Assembly (NCBI GenBank): GCA_965655625.1
Contig: CBFHHA010000005.1
Span: 1 to 64,000, forward strand
DNA: 64,000 nt
Direction: 5' to 3'
DNA from: CAJJDF01 sp965655625
GTDB taxonomy: Bacteria; Bacteroidota; Bacteroidia; Flavobacteriales_D; CAJJDF01
The notes under the pieces are model-generated. The model made no database searches and was not told where the DNA came from. It saw only the letters and a list, made by a program, of their open reading frames with translations. Positions within the stretch are counted from its first letter, which is position 1, and each line of letters begins with the position of its first letter. Positions 58,222-64,000 of this stretch are shown in pieces. The position numbers and the translations under genes are program-made.

Positions 58222-61158
58222 TTAACCAAAAATAATGACTACTTTAGTCCCCATCACTTTTCCATTTTCTTTCATTTCAAATGGGCCTTCTATTGAAATT
58301 TCTCTTTCAATTACCTTTTGAAGAAGTTCTATTCGATTGGCGGCTATTTTCATTCCTTTCGAAGTATGCTCATTTTGCTCAAGAGATTTGTTTTTAAGAC
58401 TGGTAGAAATTCCGATGCCGTTGTCGCAAATTTCAAAAATAGTTTTAGCCCCCCTTTTCATAATATCAATTCTAATTTCACCTGGTTTATCCATCGGCAA
58501 TACACCGTGCCAAATGCTGTTCTCAACGAAAGGCTGCATAAACATTGCCGGCACTTTAGTGAGCTCTGTTTCCACCTTTTCATCTATATTGATTTGGTAC
58601 GTAAACTTCTCTTTGAAGCGCATATTTTCGAGAGATAAATACAACGACAATCTCTCAATTTCTTCAGATAAGGGAATCAAATTATCTTCGGCAGAGGAAC
58701 TGTCCAAGTTATTTCTAATTAGTTTAGAAAAATTGGACAAATATCGATTGGCCGATAGTTTATCCTCTTTGTTGATGTAAAACTGAATGGAATTGAGCGA
58801 ATTAAAAATAAAATGCCTGTTCATACTAGCGTTGAGTGATTGCTGCTCTAGTTTAATCAACTTGTTTTTATAATTCAGCAACTCCACTTCTCGCTCTTTT
58901 CTGATTGCTTGTCTTCTTCTTATTAAGAAAAAATAAACTACCAAGGCGAACAGCACAATTGTGGTAATTCGAAACCACCAAGTGAGCCAAAACGGAGCTT
59001 TTATCACAAAACTAACTTCCTCTATGTTGCTCCAAGTAGTGCCGTTTAAGGTCGATTTCACTTTGAATGTGTAGCTTCCATGAGGCAAGCTAGGATACCT
59101 CGAAAAACTCGTAGATTCCATTGGCGACCATGTTTCATCAAACCCTTCTAAATAGTACGAATATTTCATTCGTTCGGGATCCTGAAAATAATTAGAATGG
59201 TAATAGAACGTGAAGGTGTTTTTCTTATAACCAAAAGTTAGATTTTTATTGTCTCTGAAAGTAGAAAGCCACTCTTTCTTGCCAAAAAGAAGTTTTACGC
59301 TCGTTAAATGAAGTGTTGGCGCAAGCGTTAAATCACTTTTTACTTTCGATCCTTTGTACACGTTTATCCCCTCGCTTGTGCCCATCCAAATATTGTCTTT
59401 GGAATCCTGAAAAACTGCGTTCAGATTTGTCTCCATTCCTATCAATCCATTATTAATCGTGTAGGAAGACACCTCTTTCTCTTCACGCAAAAAAGTGGAA
59501 GCACTCAATGAATAAACACCCTTGTTTGTTCCAATCCAAAGTATGGATTCTCTATCGATTTTTAAAAAATTAATTGCAGCCCTTCTCAATGCTGAGATAA
59601 TCTCAATTCTTTTAAAATGCCTACCGTCATAATACACTAGGCCTTCGTCTGTCCCAATCCACAATTTGTTTCCAAACGATTGGATGGCATAAATAGTCGT
59701 GCCGAGGAGTAATGAGTCGCTCACCAATGAGGTTTTAAACCCATCGTAACGCACCAATCCATCACTCGTTCCAAACCAATAAATCCCGTCTTGAGTTGAG
59801 CCAATTGCACGTGTATTTCGGTAAGGATAATCATCCAAAATGTAAAATTTCTTATTTCTAAAATATGCCACTCCATCTTTTGTACCTATCCACATTACCT
59901 CGGGTACCTCCTGAAAAATTGATTGAATCTTATTGGCGGGCAAGCCTTCTTTTTGTGTGAAAGTTTTAAATGTATTTCCTGTTAGCAGAGCCAATCCTTG
60001 TGAAGTCCCAAACCACATTTTGTTCGTCAAATCTTTGTGGATTACCCAACAATTATTATTGGGAAAATTGGTTTTTCGTGCATTGAAGGATTCCACTCGA
60101 TTCTTACTTATCCGACTAACTCCCTCGCCCAGAGAACCAAGCCAAATACCTCCTGAATTATCTTCGCAAATAGAAATAACTAAATCGCTCGGCAAGCCTT
60201 TTTCTTTGGCAAGAAACTTAAACTCTTTATTAGCAAATTTCATTAGTCCTTTGCCGTTCGTACCAATCCAAATGATTCCTTCGATATCTTGAAAGACAAC
60301 CTGAGCAATCGATTCGAACCCATTTTCGAGTGAGTAATTCTCAACCCCTCTTTCTTTGTTTATTTCGGACAAGGCAGAATTAGATGTAACCCAAACCGTT
60401 CCTGAATTATCAACCATCAAACTGGTAGAAAAATTATTGAGCAACCCAGAGTTTTTTTGATTGATTTCAAATTGAGCATTTTTTTCGAAATAACACACTC
60501 CGTTTTCGGAGGTAGCCAACCATAATTCTCCTTTTTGAGTAACTCCTACTCCTGTGAAATCATATTTCCAAGGAAGCACGACTTGGGTTATTTCATTATT
60601 CCACAATTGAAAAAGTCCTTGGCTTGTAGCGATTAACAATTTATAATCTTCCAAAAAAACCGCTCGCACTTTTACATTCTCAAGAGGTTTTTTGTGTATT
60701 CGGACCAACTTAATTTCTTCTTCTAGCCTATCAAAAACATAAATACCGCCCGACTCTGTGGAAATAATTACTTTCTGTTTTTGATGGGAAACATCGATTA
60801 TCTCTTGGTTTACAAATAAATCGTTGTGAACGAATGGAAAAATAGAATCCGTTGTCAGAATAGATATACCAGCAGAAGTTACTGCCCAAACATGGTCCTG
60901 ATTGTCAATAGAGATGGAATAAATTCGATTTGATAACAACCCATCTTTTTGATAAAAATTTTGAAAAGTCTTTCCATTGAATTTACTCAATCCGTCAAGG
61001 GTAGCAATCCAGATATATTTCTTTTTATCTTGAGCAATATCATTAACTTGGCTTTGGGCCAAACCTTCCTTGGTGGAATAACTCAAAAACGTAAACTTTT
61101 GACAAAGCACTGAATTGCCAAGTAAAAACAAACAAATTATGAATGTAAATCTTTTCAA
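58222..61158 (-). CDS. Propeller-type sensor histidine kinase (LytS/YehU-type kinase domain)
   Basis: A 978-residue membrane sensor. After a signal peptide (about 1-19) come at least ten two-component-regulator propeller repeats, each with a W-[IFL]-G/A-T/S core (for example IWIGTNGKGLMKF, MWFGTSQGLALL, LWIGTDEGLVYY), forming two seven-bladed propellers in the periplasm. A Y_Y_Y immunoglobulin-like domain follows (about 640-720), one membrane helix (about 727-745) and a His_kinase domain of the LytS type: phosphorylated His in MNRHFIFNSLNSI, N-box NSIWHGVLP and G-box CDNGIGI. No response regulator gene is next to it. It overlaps the O-antigen ligase gene by four bases. Confidence 0.9.
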   Translation of the reverse strand: MKRFTFIICLFLLGNSVLCQKFTFLSYSTKEGLAQSQVNDIAQDKKKYIWIATLDGLSKFNGKTFQNFYQKDGLLSNRIYSISIDNQDHVWAVTSAGISILTTDSIFPFVHNDLFVNQEIIDVSHQKQKVIISTESGGIYVFDRLEEEIKLVRIHKKPLENVKVRAVFLEDYKLLIATSQGLFQLWNNEITQVVLPWKYDFTGVGVTQKGELWLATSENGVCYFEKNAQFEINQKNSGLLNNFSTSLMVDNSGTVWVTSNSALSEINKERGVENYSLENGFESIAQVVFQDIEGIIWIGTNGKGLMKFANKEFKFLAKEKGLPSDLVISICEDNSGGIWLGSLGEGVSRISKNRVESFNARKTNFPNNNCWVIHKDLTNKMWFGTSQGLALLTGNTFKTFTQKEGLPANKIQSIFQEVPEVMWIGTKDGVAYFRNKKFYILDDYPYRNTRAIGSTQDGIYWFGTSDGLVRYDGFKTSLVSDSLLLGTTIYAIQSFGNKLWIGTDEGLVYYDGRHFKRIEIISALRRAAINFLKIDRESILWIGTNKGVYSLSASTFLREEKEVSSYTINNGLIGMETNLNAVFQDSKDNIWMGTSEGINVYKGSKVKSDLTLAPTLHLTSVKLLFGKKEWLSTFRDNKNLTFGYKKNTFTFYYHSNYFQDPERMKYSYYLEGFDETWSPMESTSFSRYPSLPHGSYTFKVKSTLNGTTWSNIEEVSFVIKAPFWLTWWFRITTIVLFALVVYFFLIRRRQAIRKEREVELLNYKNKLIKLEQQSLNASMNRHFIFNSLNSIQFYINKEDKLSANRYLSNFSKLIRNNLDSSSAEDNLIPLSEEIERLSLYLSLENMRFKEKFTYQINIDEKVETELTKVPAMFMQPFVENSIWHGVLPMDKPGEIRIDIMKRGAKTIFEICDNGIGISTSLKNKSLEQNEHTSKGMKIAANRIELLQKVIEREISIEGPFEMKENGKVMGTKVVIIFG

Positions 61159-62372
61159 CTTTTCGCTTTTATAGAGGTGAAGGAATACAGCAGCATACCA
61201 AAAAAGACAAAGAAAACCACTCCGGCTTGCCTCTCTAACATAGATTCAACCATTCCGAATAACAGGAAAAGAATGGAAAAAATTGTGAGTAAAAAATTAT
61301 TTGTTTGTCTTGCCTTTTGAAACATCAGAAAAAATAGAATGAGCAGCAACCCAATTCCGGGAACACCCGAGGCTGCCCACGTTTGTAAAAATTCTTGGTG
61401 AGAGTCATACCCTCTTTCTGAATACAGCAAATAACCTTTTTCGTTGTACTTATTCAATAATTCATCCCTTATGTCACCTATTCCCACCCCAAATAATGGA
61501 TTTTCTCCAATTATTTCAGTCGTTACGCTCCACACATCTAATCTAGTTTGTGAACTACTGTATTTCCCATTGCCATTTGTCATTGCTGAGAAAGCGGCTT
61601 CGAATCTCTGTTTGAGTGGAGTTTGCGTAATTACTATCACCCCACTAAAAGTACCTAGCAAAAACACAAGAATTGCTCGTGTAACTTGTTTACTTTCTTT
61701 GATATAAAACAACAAAAGTAGGCATGAATTTACGGCCAATGCTAGAATTCCGAACTTAGAAGAAAGCATGAAAATAAAGAGCGCCATCAACCCGAGAAGG
61801 AAGGCACTTATGAGTTTTCTCGTGAAACTCAACTGATTTTTTATTAGGTTGAGGCCTACATATGCAATTAAGATATTATAAAAAAAAGAGGCGTAAGCAG
61901 GGTGAACAAAACTTCCTTCTTTAAAAAAACCAACTCCCAACTCTGTGTAAAAAAATGAAGTTAGGGACTGGGTAGATTGGTAATGAATTCCCGCATCAAT
62001 GAACGAAACTACTATATATGCTAAGCCCGAATAAAGTAAAATAGGCAATAGTTTTTTTTGGTTGGTTGAGTTTTCCAACAAAATAGGTAAGAAAAAAGGA
62101 AAAACAAAAAAGGAAAACTTAGTTTCTAAGGTCCTTAAGCCTTCAGGTAAATTCTGAGAATAAACAAGACTGATGGTTAAAATTAAAAAGTAACCAATCA
62201 TAGCAACTCCAAGTTTGTTTTTGAGTACTTTACCGACTTGCTTGTAATAGGAGCGATCTACAAGCAGGGTGAGAAAACATGCGGCTATAATAACCGTTTG
62301 TAGCTGAGGGAAAAAGAAAAACCCAACCACAAAAAACCATAAAAGGGTATTGCGAACGAAAATGATATCCAT
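61155..62372 (-). CDS. O-antigen ligase family protein
   Basis: A 405-residue membrane protein with about eleven helices and the Wzy_C/WaaL motif region near the C-terminus. The periplasmic loop carries FGVGIGDIRDELLNKY and YDSHQEFLQTWAASG, with the conserved His of this family. Such proteins join polysaccharide chains to lipid A core or polymerise repeats. Its neighbours upstream are wecB and a glycosyltransferase. Its TGA overlaps the start of the sensor kinase (ATGA), so both are translated together. Confidence 0.85.
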   Translation of the reverse strand: MDIIFVRNTLLWFFVVGFFFFPQLQTVIIAACFLTLLVDRSYYKQVGKVLKNKLGVAMIGYFLILTISLVYSQNLPEGLRTLETKFSFFVFPFFLPILLENSTNQKKLLPILLYSGLAYIVVSFIDAGIHYQSTQSLTSFFYTELGVGFFKEGSFVHPAYASFFYNILIAYVGLNLIKNQLSFTRKLISAFLLGLMALFIFMLSSKFGILALAVNSCLLLLFYIKESKQVTRAILVFLLGTFSGVIVITQTPLKQRFEAAFSAMTNGNGKYSSSQTRLDVWSVTTEIIGENPLFGVGIGDIRDELLNKYNEKGYLLYSERGYDSHQEFLQTWAASGVPGIGLLLILFFLMFQKARQTNNFLLTIFSILFLLFGMVESMLERQAGVVFFVFFGMLLYSFTSIKAKS

Positions 62373-62381
62373 GTTTCTTAG

Positions 62382-63479
62382 TTAATTGTCATAGCGAGGA
62401 TTGTTCTTGAGTTGAGAAATACATTCAACAATTGTCGCGCTTGCCTTTCCATTTCCATATAAATCGATGCTAAAATCAGACGACTGAGCCAACATCTTTT
62501 TTGCTTCCTGTACCAAGAGATTTTTGTCTGCTCCTACCAGCACGTTTACTTTGTTCTCAATTAATTCCACCCATTCGGTTTGGTCTCTCATGGTTACACA
62601 GTTTTTTTTAAAGAAGAACGCTTCTTTCTGTAAACCACCGCTATCAGTCAAAACCAATGAGCAGTTTTTGAGTAGTTCTATCATGTCAAAATAACCAACG
62701 GGATCTATCAGTTTTACTTTCAGATCCAAACCATGCGCTAGCAATTTCGTTTTTGTTCTTGGGTGCAATGGCAGCACAACAGGACAAATTGTTTCGTGAA
62801 TCACGTTCAGTCCATTCACCAATTCTGCTAACCGCCCTTTCGAATCAGTATTTTCTGCTCTGTGCAAGGTAGCCAAAGCAAACTTATCCATCCCTAAACT
62901 TTCTATTATCTTGGATTTTGACTCCGACTTTTGGGCATAAAACAAAGCAGCATCCTGCATTACGTCACCTGTTCGAATTACTTCTCCTTCCAAATTATCG
63001 TACCCTTCCTTTTGCAAGTTTTGTACCGCAGAATCTGTCGGGCAAAATAAATAATCAGAGATTCTATCAGTTAAAATACGGTTTACTTCTTCCGGCATTT
63101 TCATATTAAAACTTCTTAATCCCGCTTCTACATGAGCTACTTTTATGTGGAGTTTCTTAGCAGCTAAGGCACCCGCTATGGTAGAATTAGTATCTCCGTA
63201 AACCAACAGCATATCTGGCTTTTCTTTCATTAAAATCTCTTCTATTCCTTCAATCATTCGACCAGTCATTGCACCATGCGAAAGACTATTTATCTCAAGA
63301 TTATATAACGGCATTGGAATTTCCATTTCTTCAAAAAACACTTCGCTCATATTTGCATCAAAATGTTGTCCAGTATGAACAATAATTTCTTGAATACTCT
63401 CGTGCTTAGCAAATTCTCTGCTTAGCGCAGCTGCTTTTATAAATTGGGGCCTTGCTCCTATAACCGTGATAATTTTCAT
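62382..63479 (-). CDS. wecB: UDP-N-acetylglucosamine 2-epimerase (non-hydrolysing)
   Basis: A 365-residue epimerase making UDP-ManNAc from UDP-GlcNAc for surface polysaccharide. Motifs: TVIGARPQFIKAAALSREF at the N-terminus, VYGDTNSTIAGALAAKK, HVEAGLRSF, and LTDSGGLQKEAFFF for nucleotide and substrate binding. The length is typical. It overlaps the upstream glycosyltransferase gene by four bases and lies ten bases before the O-antigen ligase gene, so this is a polysaccharide operon. Confidence 0.93.
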   Translation of the reverse strand: MKIITVIGARPQFIKAAALSREFAKHESIQEIIVHTGQHFDANMSEVFFEEMEIPMPLYNLEINSLSHGAMTGRMIEGIEEILMKEKPDMLLVYGDTNSTIAGALAAKKLHIKVAHVEAGLRSFNMKMPEEVNRILTDRISDYLFCPTDSAVQNLQKEGYDNLEGEVIRTGDVMQDAALFYAQKSESKSKIIESLGMDKFALATLHRAENTDSKGRLAELVNGLNVIHETICPVVLPLHPRTKTKLLAHGLDLKVKLIDPVGYFDMIELLKNCSLVLTDSGGLQKEAFFFKKNCVTMRDQTEWVELIENKVNVLVGADKNLLVQEAKKMLAQSSDFSIDLYGNGKASATIVECISQLKNNPRYDN

Positions 63480-64000
63480 AGTTCTTTATTTATCAAAAAT
63501 TCCTTAAATTCTCTTGCTATTACTTTTCTATTGAAGTGCTTTTCTACGTACTTCAATCCATTTTCTCCTAGCTCCTCAATATGATGCCTGTTCTCCATCA
63601 AGAGATTTACTTGGTTAGCCAGTTCAAGTTCGTTCTCTGGTTCAAAATACAGTCCGCAGTTTCCTTCTTTCACAAACAAGTCTCTCGATTCGCCATCTAC
63701 CCCCAAAAGGAGTGCTTTTTTCATTGCTAAATTCTCAAAAATCTTGGAAGGAATTGCACCCAAAAACAAATCCAACTTTCGCAATGGAACCACAACGGCA
63801 TCAACAGATTGGATTACTTTAAAAATCTCCATTTTTGGTATAGAAGGGTAAAAACTAACATTCGTTAGTTCCATTTTTAGTTTTAATTCAAGCAACTCAT
63901 TTTTTACGGGGCCATCACCCACCAAAACAAATTTAACTCTCTCATTATCAATTAATTTAGCCGCCTTCAAAATAACTTCCAATCCTTGGGCATGCCCTAT
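63476..64000 (-). CDS. Glycosyltransferase family 4 (group 1), C-terminal part cut by window edge
   Basis: The frame is open to the end of the window, giving the last 174 residues of a GT-B glycosyltransferase. IGHAQGLEVILKAAKLI, then FVLVGDGPVKNEL, then the acceptor/donor region PSKIFENLAMKKALLLGVDG, are the C-terminal Rossmann half of the GT4 family (WbuB/WbpI-like). The missing N-terminal half lies beyond the window. It likely acts on the same polysaccharide as wecB. Confidence 0.9.
   Translation of the reverse strand: MGHAQGLEVILKAAKLIDNERVKFVLVGDGPVKNELLELKLKMELTNVSFYPSIPKMEIFKVIQSVDAVVVPLRKLDLFLGAIPSKIFENLAMKKALLLGVDGESRDLFVKEGNCGLYFEPENELELANQVNLLMENRHHIEELGENGLKYVEKHFNRKVIAREFKEFLINKEL

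Noticed and set aside
1..64000. CRISPR arrays, tRNA, rRNA, prophage or classical insertion sequences
   Set aside because: I saw no regularly spaced repeats, no cloverleaf-like genes and no transposase or integrase genes in either strand by reading alone; a covariance-model search would settle the RNA genes.

Overview
The window is AT-rich chromosomal DNA of a member of the Bacteroidota, most likely Flavobacteriales-like. The evidence is the fused lpxC-fabZ gene, promoters of the Bacteroidota type (TTG-N17..19-TAnnTTTG), the near absence of Shine-Dalgarno sequences, and many proteins of Bacteroidota families (DUF2911, DUF3078, DUF6029, DUF6089/PorG-like, DUF2723, Omp28-like). It is mostly housekeeping sequence. 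There is no prophage, CRISPR array, tRNA or rRNA that I can see. A run of Ns (40647-40743) marks an assembly gap inside one gene.

Layout. 1-2.6 kb: lipid A genes lpxD (partial), lpxC-fabZ, lpxA. 2.7-10.5 kb: ABC ATPase, AlkD-like DNA repair protein, THUMP-like methyltransferase, RecQ, an RND/MMPL exporter, a Coq4-like protein. 10.7-16.3 kb: secreted PIG-L deacetylase, a 45-residue membrane protein overlapping a sodium:solute symporter, a DUF2911 protein. 16.4-20.9 kb: der, murI (possibly leaderless), dCMP deaminase, a C-terminal processing protease. 20.9-27.8 kb (minus strand): bacilliredoxin, META lipoprotein, PDH E2 and E1-alpha, cytidine deaminase, TadA, CNNM/CorC protein, NifU. 27.9-36.7 kb: small membrane proteins, superoxide dismutase, DUF3078 protein, RNase R, leuS. 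36.8-48 kb: outer-membrane proteins, PAP2 phosphatase, FMN reductase, pgk, the DUF2723 protein, a methyltransferase, a UbiA-like protein, DUF6029 and Omp28-like proteins. 48-53.8 kb (minus): a polyamine cluster (arginine decarboxylase, agmatinase, RMD1/YagE, deoxyhypusine-synthase homologue). 54-58 kb (minus): 2-oxoglutarate dehydrogenase E2 and E1. 58.2-64 kb (minus): polysaccharide genes (glycosyltransferase, wecB, O-antigen ligase) joined to a propeller-type sensor kinase.

The standout is in leuS. A 519-bp segment (33901-34419) sits in frame at the entry of the CP1 editing domain of leucyl-tRNA synthetase. It encodes a complete DUF559 (Vsr-like) endonuclease domain. It is bounded by 34-bp terminal inverted repeats that match at 33 of 34 positions; each contains its own CCTTCCC-n3-GGGAAGG hairpin, and inverted subterminal repeats lie just inside them. 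Removing exactly 519 bp restores an ordinary LeuRS reading frame. A related ~100-bp non-coding palindrome with the same hairpin cores lies between speB and speA (52020-52118). Together these suggest a nuclease-encoding mobile palindromic element, with a small non-autonomous relative, able to lodge inside an essential gene without breaking it.

Other points are a possible upstream open reading frame in the long leader of the arginine decarboxylase gene, a decayed copy of the 45-residue symporter partner, and a second family of dispersed palindromic repeats at three intergenic sites.
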